Shown one piece after another: positions 49,542 to 58,846 of a stretch of 64,000 nt of DNA; positions within the stretch are counted from its first letter, which is position 1; every line of letters begins with the position of its first letter. Location: assembly GCA_902793405.1 (NCBI GenBank), contig CADBDH010000011.1, positions 1-64,000 on the forward strand, read 5' to 3'. Position numbers and translations under genes: made by a program. The stretch is from an uncultured Bacteroidales bacterium. GTDB taxonomy: Bacteria > Bacteroidota > Bacteroidia > Bacteroidales > Muribaculaceae. The notes beneath the pieces were generated by a model. That model ran no database searches and was not told the DNA's origin. It was given only the letters and a program-made list of their open reading frames with translations.

Positions 49542-50558
49542 TTACCCTTCGAGCTCTTTCTTGATGCGCTCGGTGAGCATGGGAACGATCTTGTGGAGGT
49601 CGCCCACGATGCCCAGATCAGCTACACTGAAGATGGGAGCAAACTTGTCCTTGTTGATGGCGATGATGTAATCGCTCTCCTCCATACCGGCAAGGTGCTG
49701 GATGGCACCGCTGATACCGCAAGCCATGTAGAGGTTGGGACGAACGGTCTTACCGGTCTGACCCACCTGAACCTCGTGAGGCATCACGCCGTTATCGACC
49801 ATGGCACGTGACGAAGCCACCTGACCGCCGAGGACGTCGGCGAGGGCCTGCAGCTTGTCGAAGCCTTCCTTGTCATGCACGCCGCGACCACCGCTGACGA
49901 GGATCTTGGCCTCGGCGATGTCGGCAACCTGCTTGTCGGCCTTGATGGTCTTGACGAGTTTTACCTTGAACTTGCTGGCGTCGAACTTGGGAGCGAACTC
50001 GGTCACGATGCCCTCGCGGCCGGGCTGGCGCTGGATCTTCTGCATCACACCGGGACGGACGGTCGACATCTGCGGACGGTTGTTCGGGCAGATGATGGTT
50101 GCCATCAGGTTGCCGCCAAAGGCGGGACGGGTCATGCGGAATTCGGGTTCACCATCCTTATCGGGCTCGATGTCGAGCTTGGTGCAGTCGGCGGTCAGAC
50201 CGGTCTTGAGGCGCGAAGCAATGCGCGGAGCCAGGTCACGGCCGATGGTGGTAGCGCCATAAAGCACGATGCTGGGCTTGCGGTCAATGATGATTTGACC
50301 TACAGCCTGTGAATACTGTTCGCTGAGGAAGTCTTTCAACTCGGGAGCGTCAACAACGATAACCTCGTCGGCACCAAACTCGATAAGCATCTGAGCCTGG
50401 TCCTTGATGCCCTCACCCAGCAACATGGCAACCACCTTCTCACCGAGGGCGTCGGCCAGGTCGCGGGCCTTACCTAAAAGTTCGAGTGCAACGGACTGGA
50501 TGACACCTTCGCGCTGCTCAGCAAAAACGAATACGTTCTTATAATCTTTCTTATCCAT
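49542..50558 (-). CDS. etfA: Electron transfer flavoprotein alpha subunit
   Basis: 338 aa, full length. The C-terminal FAD domain (about 205-338) has GRGVHDKEGFDKLQALADVLGG, ASRAMVDNGVMPHEVQVGQTGKTVRPNLYMACGISGAIQHLAGM and NKDKFAPIFSVADLGIVGD, the FAD-binding blocks. With EtfB and Bcd it forms the flavin complex that reduces crotonyl-CoA to butyryl-CoA, in anaerobes usually coupled to ferredoxin reduction. It is the last gene of the lysine operon, 11 bp after etfB, and is followed by the operon terminator. Confidence 0.94.
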   Translation of the reverse strand: MDKKDYKNVFVFAEQREGVIQSVALELLGKARDLADALGEKVVAMLLGEGIKDQAQMLIEFGADEVIVVDAPELKDFLSEQYSQAVGQIIIDRKPSIVLYGATTIGRDLAPRIASRLKTGLTADCTKLDIEPDKDGEPEFRMTRPAFGGNLMATIICPNNRPQMSTVRPGVMQKIQRQPGREGIVTEFAPKFDASKFKVKLVKTIKADKQVADIAEAKILVSGGRGVHDKEGFDKLQALADVLGGQVASSRAMVDNGVMPHEVQVGQTGKTVRPNLYMACGISGAIQHLAGMEESDYIIAINKDKFAPIFSVADLGIVGDLHKIVPMLTERIKKELEG

Positions 50559-50569
50559 AGCGATAACTT

Positions 50570-51352
50570 TTAGATAATGTGTTTAACTTTCAGTTGATTA
50601 ACAATCAGCTCTACAGCCTCCTCGGGGGTTACCTCGTGAACCTCGCCCGGAGCCTTCATGGCCTTGGGGAAGGACTTGAACACCTTGGTGGGCGAGCCGG
50701 CAAGACCCAGCTTGCCTTCCTCGACGTCGATCTTGTCGGCACTCCAGACCTCGACTTCCTTGTCATAGGCCTCCATGATGCCGCTCACGCTCATGTAGCG
50801 GGCATCAAATGCCGAAGCAAGCACGGTCAGCAGGCATTTGCCCTCAACCTCAAGAACCTGTACGCCATCCTCGTTCTCCTTGTCCACCTGCAGGTTGCCG
50901 TTCTCAAGCAGCTTGGCATCGGCAACGTAGGTGATCTGCGGCAGGTCGAGGTGCTCGGCGAGCTCGGGACCCACCTGGGCGGTATCACCGTCGATAGCCT
51001 GGCGGCCAGCGATGATGAGGTCATAGTCCAGCACACGGCACAGGCCCGACAGGGCGTAGGAAGTGGCCAGTGTGTCGGCACCGGCAAACTTGCGGTCACT
51101 CAGCAGGATGGCACGGTCGGCACCCATGGCGAGGGCCTCGCGCAGCATGACGTCGGCTTGGGGCGGTCCCATCGAGATGACGGTAACATGGGCACCAAAC
51201 TGGTCTTTGAGTCTTAAAGCCAGCTCAAGGCCACCCTTGTCGTCGGGGTTCATGATGCTGGGAACGCCTTCACGAATCAAAGTACCCTTCACGGGGTCAA
51301 TCTTGACAACAGTGGTATCGGGAACTTGTTTTACACAAACTATAATATTCAT
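50570..51352 (-). CDS. etfB: Electron transfer flavoprotein beta subunit
   Basis: 260 aa. The start MNIIVCVKQVPDTTVVKIDP, the AGRQAIDGDTAQVGPELAEHLDLPQITYV block (about 117-145) and the KLGLAGSPTKVFKSFPKAMK stretch near the C-terminus identify EtfB. Bifurcating EtfB proteins bind a second FAD in this fold. It is separated from bcd by a 103-bp gap with an inverted heptad array and the YAGGCRATA element, and from etfA by 11 bp. Confidence 0.94.
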   Translation of the reverse strand: MNIIVCVKQVPDTTVVKIDPVKGTLIREGVPSIMNPDDKGGLELALRLKDQFGAHVTVISMGPPQADVMLREALAMGADRAILLSDRKFAGADTLATSYALSGLCRVLDYDLIIAGRQAIDGDTAQVGPELAEHLDLPQITYVADAKLLENGNLQVDKENEDGVQVLEVEGKCLLTVLASAFDARYMSVSGIMEAYDKEVEVWSADKIDVEEGKLGLAGSPTKVFKSFPKAMKAPGEVHEVTPEEAVELIVNQLKVKHII

Positions 51353-51355
51353 AAT

Positions 51356-51455
51356 TAGTTCTTAGTTTTTAGTTTTTAGTTCTTAGTCGTAAGTATGGTT
51401 TGTATCGCCTGAAAGAGGAAATATGACCTAAAACTTACAACTTAAAACTTACAAC
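51356..51455. repeat. Inverted heptad arrays around TATCGCCTG (etfB-bcd gap)
   Basis: The left arm is TTAGTTCTTAGTTTTTAG-type units (51356-51390); the core TATCGCCTG is at 51403-51411; the right arm is AAAACTTACAACTTAAAAC-type units (51431-51460). The arms are roughly inverse complements, so the mRNA spacer can fold on itself. Confidence 0.75.
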
Positions 51456-52595
51456 TTATTTAAACAATTGACCGGCGATGACCATGCGCTGAACCTCGGA
51501 TGTACCCTCGTAGATCTCGGTAATCTTGGCGTCACGCATCATGCGCTCAACAGGATATTCACGGGTGTAACCGTAACCACCGTGGAACTGTACGGCCTTG
51601 GTGGTCACCTCCATAGCTGTCTCGGCAGCAAAGAGCTTGGCCATAGCGGCATCGGCGCTGTAGGGCAGGTGCATGTCTTTCTTCCATGCGGCACTGCGCA
51701 CCAGCAGACGGGCAGCCTCGACCTTGGTCTTGAGGTCGGCCATCTGGAACTGGGTGTTCTGGAACTTGGCGATAGCACGGCCAAACTGCTTGCGCTCCTT
51801 GGTGTACTTCACGGTCTCGTCGATAGCGCCCTGAGCGATGCCGAGAGCCTGCGAAGCGATACCGATGCGGCCGCCGTCAAGCGTCATCATAGCAATCTTG
51901 AAGCCCTTGCCGAGCTGGCCCAGCAGGTTCTCCTTGGGAACGATGCAGTTCTCAAAAATCAACTCACAGGTAGCGCTGCCGCGGATACCCATCTTCAACT
52001 CCTTCTTGCCAATAGAGAAGCCGGGCATGTCGCGCTCGACGATGAAGGCCGAGATACCCTTGGTGCCCTGCGACTTGTCGGTCATGGCCATCACGATGAA
52101 CACGTGGGCATTAGAAGCGTTGGTGATGAAAATCTTGGAGCCGTTGAGCACCCAGTGGTCACCAGCGTCAACAGCGGTAGTCTGCTGCATGGCAGCGTCG
52201 GTACCGGCATTGGGCTCGGTCAGACCAAAGGCGCCAATCCACTCACCCGAAGCGAGCTTGGGCAAGTATTTCATCTTCTGCTCCTCGGTACCATGCTCCA
52301 GGATGGGAGCCATGCACAGCGAGGTGTGGGCCGAGAGGACTACGCCCGTGGTAGCACACACGCGTGAGAGCTCCTCAACAGCCATGATATACATCTGAAC
52401 GGTACCACCGGCACCGCCATATTGCTTGGGAATGGGAATACCCATCATGCCGAGCTTGCCCATCTTCTGGACCGTCTCGAGCGGGAAGCGCTCCTGCTCG
52501 TCAATCTCGGCAGCGAGAGGCTTTACCTCGTTCTCTGCAAACGAGCGAACCATCTGCAGGAACAATTCTTCAGTCTTGGAATAGCTAAAATCCAT
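51456..52595 (-). CDS. bcd: Acyl-CoA (butyryl-CoA) dehydrogenase
   Basis: 379 aa, full length. Family blocks are AFGLTEPNAGTDAAMQQTTA (about 124-143), GIRGSATCELIFENC (about 205), the GRIGIASQALGIAQGA helix (about 243), FQNTQFQMADL and the catalytic Glu in AVQFHGGYGYTREYPVERMMRDAKITEIYEGTSEVQ (about 339-374; Glu in IYEGTSE). It reduces crotonyl-CoA using electrons from EtfAB. Its place between hbd and etfBA is the classic butyrate module. Flanked on both sides by TTAGTTTTT arrays. Confidence 0.95.
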   Translation of the reverse strand: MDFSYSKTEELFLQMVRSFAENEVKPLAAEIDEQERFPLETVQKMGKLGMMGIPIPKQYGGAGGTVQMYIMAVEELSRVCATTGVVLSAHTSLCMAPILEHGTEEQKMKYLPKLASGEWIGAFGLTEPNAGTDAAMQQTTAVDAGDHWVLNGSKIFITNASNAHVFIVMAMTDKSQGTKGISAFIVERDMPGFSIGKKELKMGIRGSATCELIFENCIVPKENLLGQLGKGFKIAMMTLDGGRIGIASQALGIAQGAIDETVKYTKERKQFGRAIAKFQNTQFQMADLKTKVEAARLLVRSAAWKKDMHLPYSADAAMAKLFAAETAMEVTTKAVQFHGGYGYTREYPVERMMRDAKITEIYEGTSEVQRMVIAGQLFK

Positions 52596-52599
52596 ATAT

Positions 52600-52708
52600 T
52601 CTTTAAGTTTTTAGTCTTTAGTTGTTAGTTGTTAGTCTAATTTGTATCGCCTGGAATGTCATGAGTAATACTACTTAAAACTAAAAACTAACAACTAAAA
52701 ACTCATTA
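52600..52708. repeat. Inverted heptad arrays around TATCGCCTG (bcd-hbd gap)
   Basis: The left arm is TTTTTAGTCTTTAGTTGTTAG units (52608-52637); the core TATCGCCTG is at 52645-52653; the right arm is CTTAAAACTAAAAACTAACAAC units (52674-52704). The arms are inverse complements over about 28 bp with a few mismatches. Confidence 0.78.
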
Positions 52709-52710
52709 AA

Positions 52711-53547
52711 TTAATACTTGTAGAAGCCTTCACCGGATTTGCGGCCGAGCAGACCGGCACGTACCATCTTGCGCAGCAGCGGGTGAGGACGATACTTGGG
52801 ATCGCCAAACTCGTTATAGAGCACCTCCATGATGGCGAGGTTCACATCGTTACCAATCAGGTCGGCAAGGGCAAGGGGTCCCATGGGATGGTTGGCACCC
52901 AGCATCATGCACTTGTCGATGTCCTCGGCACTGGCGATACCGTCGGCCAGGATACCTACGGCCTCGTTGATCATCGGGATGAGAATGCGGTTAACGACAA
53001 AGCCGGGAGCCTCGTTAACGGGCACGGGGGTCTTGCCGATTTCGGTTGTCAGGTCAACAATGCACTTGGCAGTTTCCTCGCTGGTGAGCTGGCCCTTGAT
53101 TACCTCGACGAGCGCCATGCGGTCGGCAGGGTTGAAGAAGTGGCAACCAATGAACTGGGCGGGACGGCTGGTGCAAGCAGCAATCTCGGTAATCGAGAGC
53201 GACGACGAGTTGGTGGCAAAAATGGTCTCGGGCTTGCAGATCTTGTCAAGCTCCATGAACACTTCCTTCTTCAACTGCATGTTCTCGACAGCAGCCTCGA
53301 TAACGAGGTCGGCATCGGCGAAGTCGGCATAATCGGTCGTCGTGGTGATGTTTGCCAGGATAGCCTTCATGGCATCCTCGGTGATCTTACCCTTCTCGAC
53401 GAGCTTGTTGTAACCCTTGGAGATCGAAGCCATGGCTTTGTCCAGGCTCTCCTGGGTGCGGCTCTTCATGACCACGGGCATCTTGGCGGCAAAAGCCTTG
53501 ACGATACCCTTAGCCATCGTACCTGTTCCAATAACGCAAATTTTCAT
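52711..53547 (-). CDS. hbd: 3-hydroxybutyryl-CoA dehydrogenase
   Basis: 278 aa. The N-terminal Rossmann loop MKICVIGTGTMAKGIVKAFA, the TNSSSLSITEIA block (about 117), IGCHFFNPADRMALVEVI (catalytic His, about 137-154) and the C-terminal GPLALADLIGNDVNLAIMEVLYNEFGDPKYRPHPLLRKMVRAGLLGRKSGEGFYKY are diagnostic. It reduces acetoacetyl-CoA to 3-hydroxybutyryl-CoA with NAD(P)H. In this operon it would act only if acetoacetyl-CoA is also made; Kce and the CoA-transferase supply acetoacetate derivatives. Coupled with crt upstream. Confidence 0.95.
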   Translation of the reverse strand: MKICVIGTGTMAKGIVKAFAAKMPVVMKSRTQESLDKAMASISKGYNKLVEKGKITEDAMKAILANITTTTDYADFADADLVIEAAVENMQLKKEVFMELDKICKPETIFATNSSSLSITEIAACTSRPAQFIGCHFFNPADRMALVEVIKGQLTSEETAKCIVDLTTEIGKTPVPVNEAPGFVVNRILIPMINEAVGILADGIASAEDIDKCMMLGANHPMGPLALADLIGNDVNLAIMEVLYNEFGDPKYRPHPLLRKMVRAGLLGRKSGEGFYKY

Positions 53548-53586
53548 AATTTGATAATATTTTGATAATTAAATGTTTATACTTGA

Positions 53587-54366
53587 TTATTCTCCGATAA
53601 AAGTGGCTTCACGCTTGTTGAGGAAAGCGTCCATGCCCTCTTTCTGGTCCTTAGTGGCAAAGCACTGGCCGAAGAGCTTATTCTCGAGTGCGATGGCATC
53701 ATCGGCATCCAGGTCGTAGCCCTCGTTGATGCTCTGCTTGGCCAGACTGATGGCCACTGGCGCGTTCTTGAGCATCATGGCAGCCATATCCAGAGCCTTA
53801 GGCATAACTTCCTCGGGCTCGTAAACGGCATTTACCAGACCGATGCGTAATGCTTCGTCGGCGCGTACCACCTTGCCTGTGTAGATCATCTCCTTGGCAT
53901 AGCCTTGGCCAACGAGCTTGGGCAGGCGATAGGTTCCCGAGAATCCCGGGATAATGCCCAGACCCACCTCGGGCTGACCGAATTTGGCCTTGCTCGAAGC
54001 GATGCGGATGTCACAGGCCATGGCAATCTCACAGCCGCCGCCCAGTGCAAAGCCGTTGACAGCGGCAATGACGGGAATGGGAAGCGTCTCGATGGCACGG
54101 AAGACCTGAGCGCCCAGGCGGCCGAATTCCTGGCCCTGCGGCTCATTGAGGTGGGCCATCTCGGAAATGTCGGCACCTGCCACAAACGACTTCTCGCCGT
54201 CACCAGTGATGATGAGCACGCGGGTTGCCTTGTCCAGGTTGGCGATAAAGTCGCCGATTTCCTTCAGGATGGTTGAGTTGAGCGCGTTCAGTGATTTGGG
54301 GGCCGAAATCTTCATGACGGTCACCCCACCCTGCGGCTGCTCAATCTTCAAGAAATTGTATTCCAT
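53587..54366 (-). CDS. crt: Enoyl-CoA hydratase (crotonase)
   Basis: 259 aa. Crotonase signatures are SFVAGADISEM (about 62-72, oxyanion hole), IAAVNGFALGGGCEIAMACDIRIASSKAKFGQPEVGLGIIPGFSGTYRL (about 99-147, with the two catalytic Glu positions) and the C-terminal helix. It hydrates or dehydrates crotonyl-CoA. In the lysine pathway crotonyl-CoA is formed directly by Kal, so Crt links this pool to 3-hydroxybutyryl-CoA. It starts 12 bp after the CoA-transferase B gene. Confidence 0.95.
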   Translation of the reverse strand: MEYNFLKIEQPQGGVTVMKISAPKSLNALNSTILKEIGDFIANLDKATRVLIITGDGEKSFVAGADISEMAHLNEPQGQEFGRLGAQVFRAIETLPIPVIAAVNGFALGGGCEIAMACDIRIASSKAKFGQPEVGLGIIPGFSGTYRLPKLVGQGYAKEMIYTGKVVRADEALRIGLVNAVYEPEEVMPKALDMAAMMLKNAPVAISLAKQSINEGYDLDADDAIALENKLFGQCFATKDQKEGMDAFLNKREATFIGE

Positions 54367-54378
54367 GATTTGCTGGAA

Positions 54379-55038
54379 TTAAACATCCATGGGTTTCAGG
54401 TCGGGCGAGATGATGAGCTTGGCCTCGGTAGCGGCCTGCACATCCTCGACGGTGAACTCGGGATGGAGCTCGCGCAGGACGATACCCTCGGGAGTGATGT
54501 CCATAACACCCATCTCGGTGATAATCATGTTGACCTGACCGGCAGCGGTGAGGGGCAGCGTGCACTCCTTCAAAATCTTGGGGTTACCCTTCTGGGTGTG
54601 CTCCATGGTGAGGATCACACGCTTGGCACCTACTACGAGGTCCATTGCGCCACCCATACCGGGAGCCATCTTGCCGGGGATAATCCAGTTGGCCAGGTTA
54701 CCTTTCTCATCGACCTGCAGAGCGCCCAGGAACGAAACGTTCACGTGGCCGCCGCGGATGATGGCGAACGAGGTAGCCGAGTCGAAGGTGCAGGCACCAG
54801 GATTCAGCGTGATAGCACCGCCACCAGCATTGATGAGGTTCTTGTCCTCCTTGCCCTCTTCGGGCGTGGGACCCATACCCATGGCACCGTTCTCGGTCTG
54901 CAATGTTACCGAAACGCCGTCGGGCAGGTAGTTAGGGATTAAGGTGGGGATACCAATACCCAGATTCACAACATCGCCATCGTGCAACTCCTTGGCGGCA
55001 CGTTTTGCGATGACTTCTCTCATTTGATATTTATCCAT
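54379..55038 (-). CDS. CoA-transferase subunit B (butyryl-CoA:acetoacetate type)
   Basis: 219 aa, class I CoA-transferase. The block [15 protein letters not shown] (about 25-39) is followed by [10 protein letters not shown] (about 48-57), where Glu is the catalytic nucleophile, then [40 protein letters not shown]. In lysine fermenters the enzyme moves CoA from butyryl-CoA to acetoacetate. Subunit A is not adjacent: a matching A-subunit gene lies at the window edge (63702), more than 8 kb upstream in the same operon. It follows kamE by 44 bp. Confidence 0.9.
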   Translation of the reverse strand: MDKYQMREVIAKRAAKELHDGDVVNLGIGIPTLIPNYLPDGVSVTLQTENGAMGMGPTPEEGKEDKNLINAGGGAITLNPGACTFDSATSFAIIRGGHVNVSFLGALQVDEKGNLANWIIPGKMAPGMGGAMDLVVGAKRVILTMEHTQKGNPKILKECTLPLTAAGQVNMIITEMGVMDITPEGIVLRELHPEFTVEDVQAATEAKLIISPDLKPMDV

Positions 55039-55082
55039 AATGAAAACAGTGTTTTGAGATTAATTATGTTGTTTTTAAAAAG

Positions 55083-55871
55083 TTATTTCATTCCTCTCTT
55101 GACCATTTCCTGAACAACGAACGAAGCCACATCGTCGGCATAGGTGTTCATGCCGAAACCGGCATCAAAGCCCAACTCCTTGGCCAACTCGTGCGTCACA
55201 CGTGCGCCGCCGCAGCAGCATATCATCTTGTCGCGCAAGCCCTCGGCCTCCATGAGCTCGATAAACTCGGTCATGTTCTTGATGTGAACATCCTTCTGGG
55301 TTACCGTCTGCGAGACGAGCAGGGCGTCGGCATGGAGTTCGATGCCCTTGGCGATGAATTCGTCGTTGGGCACCTGTGAACCCAGGTTGTAGGCCTCGAT
55401 CATCTCGTAGCGCTCCAGGCCGTAATGGCCGGCATAGCCCTTCATGTTCATGATGGCATCGATGCCCACGGTGTGGGCGTCGGTACCTGTCGAAGCTCCC
55501 ACAATGACAATCTTGCGGCCGATGTTCTCCTTGATGTATTCATCGGTCTCGTACATGTCCATCGTGTTGCTCTCCACCTTGGGGACATAAATGGTCGAAT
55601 AGTCCACCGTGTGGGTGCAGCTGCCGTAGCAGTTGAAGAAGGTGAAGCCAGGGGTCAACTCCTTGTAGAAGACAACGCTGGGATTCTCCAGACCCATCTT
55701 GCGGAGCAACTGCTTGGCTGCCTCAACGGCCTCGGCGCCACAGGGTACGGGCAGGGTGAAACTGAGCTGCACCTTGCCGTCGTTCATGGTGTCGCCATAG
55801 GGCTTTATCTTGGTGAAGTCTAAGGTTTTGTCAAAATCCTTAGCTTCCATGCTATATAATCCTTCGCTCAT
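55083..55871 (-). CDS. kamE: Lysine 5,6-aminomutase beta subunit
   Basis: 262 aa. The B12-binding Rossmann domain carries DAHTVG (Asp131, His133, Gly136; the DxHxxG lower-ligand motif) inside GASTGTDAHTVGIDAIMNMKGYAGHYG; Lys144 in that stretch corresponds to the PLP-anchoring lysine known from the clostridial enzyme. SQTVTQKDVHIKNMTEFIELM and CCCGGARVTHELAKELGFDAGFG complete the fold. With KamD it moves the 6-amino group of beta-lysine (or D-lysine) to C5 using adenosylcobalamin and PLP. It follows kamD after 33 bp. Confidence 0.95.
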   Translation of the reverse strand: MSEGLYSMEAKDFDKTLDFTKIKPYGDTMNDGKVQLSFTLPVPCGAEAVEAAKQLLRKMGLENPSVVFYKELTPGFTFFNCYGSCTHTVDYSTIYVPKVESNTMDMYETDEYIKENIGRKIVIVGASTGTDAHTVGIDAIMNMKGYAGHYGLERYEMIEAYNLGSQVPNDEFIAKGIELHADALLVSQTVTQKDVHIKNMTEFIELMEAEGLRDKMICCCGGARVTHELAKELGFDAGFGMNTYADDVASFVVQEMVKRGMK

Positions 55872-55904
55872 AGTATTGTAGTAACCTTATATAATGTGTT
55901 GTTA

Positions 55905-57461
55905 TTATCTCTTCCCTTTCATCAGTTCCACAAAGGGATTATAGTAGTTTTCACCTTTCATGGTGACGCCCGACAGACCCTTACCGCCGTTCTTTGGACG
56001 CTTGACATCGCCGAAGATGCCCTTCTCAAGAGCCGTAAACAGTCCTTCCTTGGTGATCTCCTCGAGCAACTTGATGGTGTTGCCCAGCACTTCCTTGACG
56101 CGGTTGCGGCAGATGCCACCCTCGACAAACTCCATTTCCTCGCCGATGCTCTTCATATTGTTGAAGATGTACTTGGCGTTCTCGATCGAGAGGTAACGGT
56201 CGCTCATGAAGGGTGTGTGGATAGCCTCGGTGGGCATACCCAGCAGCTGGATGCCCTGGTGGGTCCAGATGCCGATCATGTTGAACAGGGCGTCCTGGAT
56301 GTGGCCACGGAAGATGTTACCCGTCATGAACTTGGTGGGCGGCATGTACTTCAGCGTGGCTTTGGGGAAGATCTCGCGGGTCATCTGTGCCTGAGCCAGC
56401 TCCAGCAGGAAGCCGTTCTCGAGCATGGGATCCATCTCGAAGGCGTGTCCCAGACCCATCTGCTCCTCGGGCAGGCCGGCCATGAGCGCCAGCTGCTCGT
56501 TGATGAGGTCCGATGCCAGCACCGTGTGGGCTGCCTCGACAGCATCGGCGGTGGTCAGATAGTTGTCCTCGCCCGTGTTGATGATCACACCGGCAAAACC
56601 GTTGATGATGCGGCTCATGTACTGGTCGATGAGCGTGCGCTGCATGTTGATGTCGCGGAACAGGATGCCATACAGGGCATCGTTCAGCATCACGTCCAAA
56701 CCCTCGAAAGCACCCATGATGGCGATCTCGGGCATACACAGTCCTGAGCAGTAGTTACACAGGCGGATGTAACGGCCCTGCTCCTCACCTACCTCATCAA
56801 GTGCCTTGCGCATGATGCGGAAGTTCTCTTGGGTAGCGAAAGTGCCGCCAAAGCCCTCGGTCGTAGCGCCATAGGGCACATAGTCCAGCAGACTCTGACC
56901 CGTGGTGCGGATCACAGCGATAATGTCGGCACCCTGACGGGCTCCAGCCTGGGCCTGAACAACATCCTCATAGATGTTACCAGTCGCTACAATGATGTAC
57001 AAGTAGGGCTTGGGGCCTTCGCCGATGGTCTCGAGGTAATGCTCGCGACGTGAGCGGCGGGCGCGGATGCGTGACATGCTCTCGTCGATGACGGGCTGCA
57101 GAGCCTCGGCAATCTGCTTGGGGTCACGCGTTACCACTTGGGTGATATCCAGCTCATCGGTGGCCACCTTCTCAGCAATCTGCTGGGGATTGAGACCCGT
57201 CTGGATCATGGCATTAGCGATGAAGAACAGAGCGCCCTCGTTGAGCACACCCTTGTCTTTCAAGGCTTCCACCACCACGTTGGGCAGTGGCACGTCATTG
57301 TCGTCAACGCCGTCGATGCCCATCAAACGGCACAATGTGCGCTCAACGGCAACAGTCGTGTATTGCTCCACGAAAGTCTGCACATCCTCGGCAATGCCTT
57401 TGGCTAAGCCTCTGGCATATTCCACTTTTTCAAAATCTAGTCCTAACTTGCTCTTTTGCAT
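55905..57461 (-). CDS. kamD: Lysine 5,6-aminomutase alpha subunit
   Basis: 518 aa, the large catalytic TIM-barrel subunit. Conserved blocks are IRARRSRREHYLETIGEGPKPYLYIIVATGNIYEDVVQAQAGARQGADIIAVIRTTGQSLLDYVPYGATTEGFGGTFATQENFRIMRKALDE (about 132-224) and GHAFEMDPMLENGFLLELAQAQMTREIFPKATLKYMPPTKFMTGNIFRG, followed by IGIWTHQGIQLLGMPTEAIHTPFMSDR. It works with KamE and the reactivation factors KamB/KamC next to it. Located between kamC and kamE with gaps of about 30 bp. Confidence 0.95.
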   Translation of the reverse strand: MQKSKLGLDFEKVEYARGLAKGIAEDVQTFVEQYTTVAVERTLCRLMGIDGVDDNDVPLPNVVVEALKDKGVLNEGALFFIANAMIQTGLNPQQIAEKVATDELDITQVVTRDPKQIAEALQPVIDESMSRIRARRSRREHYLETIGEGPKPYLYIIVATGNIYEDVVQAQAGARQGADIIAVIRTTGQSLLDYVPYGATTEGFGGTFATQENFRIMRKALDEVGEEQGRYIRLCNYCSGLCMPEIAIMGAFEGLDVMLNDALYGILFRDINMQRTLIDQYMSRIINGFAGVIINTGEDNYLTTADAVEAAHTVLASDLINEQLALMAGLPEEQMGLGHAFEMDPMLENGFLLELAQAQMTREIFPKATLKYMPPTKFMTGNIFRGHIQDALFNMIGIWTHQGIQLLGMPTEAIHTPFMSDRYLSIENAKYIFNNMKSIGEEMEFVEGGICRNRVKEVLGNTIKLLEEITKEGLFTALEKGIFGDVKRPKNGGKGLSGVTMKGENYYNPFVELMKGKR

Positions 57462-57493
57462 AGTAAATAATGTATATAGTATTGATGTGATGT

Positions 57494-58846
57494 CTAAACG
57501 GGTTGAGGTGAAGCGCCCAGCAGGCTCCTCGCCATATTAATCCACTCGCTGTCGATGCCCAGGCTTTGGGCAATATTCAATGCCTCATGTGGCACCTCGC
57601 CGTCCTGAACCTCGACCAGCTGGTAATCCATCTCGCCGTTCTCGAAGCCTTTCACCCTGAGGCGACGGGCCTCGCTTGACGCTATATCGTAATGCGTTGT
57701 CATCACCAGGCTCATATCCTTTCCCGACAGCACCTTGAGCAAGGCCGACACCAGGGCGGCACCCTCGGTGGGATTGGTTGTACGGGCCGGTTCGTCGATT
57801 AACGCCAGTATTCTCTTGTTCATGCGTGATGCCTTGATAACGGCATCGATGTTCTTCATCTCGGCAGCAAACGAAGACAGGCCCTTCTCGACCGACTGTT
57901 CGTCACCGATGCAGAAGTATATCTCGTCTTTCACGGCAATTCGGGCCGCAGCCGCGGGAATGCCGAACCCAAACTGGAAGAGTAGCTGACACAGGGTCAG
58001 CGTCTTCAATACTACGGTCTTGCCGCCCATGTTGGCACCTGTAATCAGGGTGGGCTGCATGGCGTAGGTGATATCCACCGGCTGGAAATCTCGCCCGTGA
58101 GTTGCAAGGGCCTCTTTCACCTGCGGGTGGAACATCGACTCGTACTGGCTGGACGCATCGTGGGATAAAATGGGGAAAACCAATCCCATTTCTCTCATCT
58201 GGATAGCCTTTGCCATATTGACGTCAATTTGAGCCAACGCGATTTGGGCCTGCTCGATATCGGCTGCAAAGGGATGCAACTGCTTGCTCAGGTCTTTTCT
58301 CACGCCCTCCTCGAGTTCGCTGGCCTGCAACATCAGGTCGTCTTGATTCTCGGGATGCTGGCGCATGTCGGCCCGCAGGTCTTTCAGCTCAGCGCAGTAG
58401 GAGTCATATATATAAAATGTGGCAATCTTCATCCCGTCGGGGTCAAGGATGTCGATGACCTTGTCAAGGGCGGGAATCTTTACCACATCGGCCATGCCAT
58501 GCTTGTCGAGCAACTTGGCCACATCGGTTGCGAGGATAGCGAGGTGCTTGATCTCGAACAGCTCGATGTCGTCGAGCACAGCCTGGTTGTGCAGGTTCTT
58601 GATTGTCGTGCGGATGTCCTTCAAGCCCTGCAACCTGAAGAGCAACGTGTCGATATAAGTCTTATCGACCTCACGGATGAATGTGTCGAACTGATGGAGG
58701 ATGTCATAGGCCGCAACGATTTCCTCGCCTTGAGTCATCATGGGCGAATCGAGGAGCCAACGGCGCGCAAAGCCTGACTGCAGTTCCAGCTTGTCGAGCA
58801 TGAAACGCAGGCCGCAGGGCGAATCTATGACATTCTTCAGTTGCAT
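57494..58846 (-). CDS. kamC: MutS-like ATPase, lysine 5,6-aminomutase reactivase KamC
   Basis: 450 aa. The C-terminal MutS-type ABC ATPase has Walker A TGANMGGKT (residues 269-277), a Walker B region RILALIDEPARTTNPTEGAAL (about 344-364) and the final MTTHYDIASSEARR His switch. The N-terminal MutS domains for mismatch binding are absent; residues 1-260 are helical. This truncated MutS relative is a regular member of lysine-fermentation clusters, where it is annotated as the ATPase subunit of the aminomutase reactivase. Its start overlaps the kamB stop by one base (TAATG). Confidence 0.85.
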   Translation of the reverse strand: MQLKNVIDSPCGLRFMLDKLELQSGFARRWLLDSPMMTQGEEIVAAYDILHQFDTFIREVDKTYIDTLLFRLQGLKDIRTTIKNLHNQAVLDDIELFEIKHLAILATDVAKLLDKHGMADVVKIPALDKVIDILDPDGMKIATFYIYDSYCAELKDLRADMRQHPENQDDLMLQASELEEGVRKDLSKQLHPFAADIEQAQIALAQIDVNMAKAIQMREMGLVFPILSHDASSQYESMFHPQVKEALATHGRDFQPVDITYAMQPTLITGANMGGKTVVLKTLTLCQLLFQFGFGIPAAAARIAVKDEIYFCIGDEQSVEKGLSSFAAEMKNIDAVIKASRMNKRILALIDEPARTTNPTEGAALVSALLKVLSGKDMSLVMTTHYDIASSEARRLRVKGFENGEMDYQLVEVQDGEVPHEALNIAQSLGIDSEWINMARSLLGASPQPV

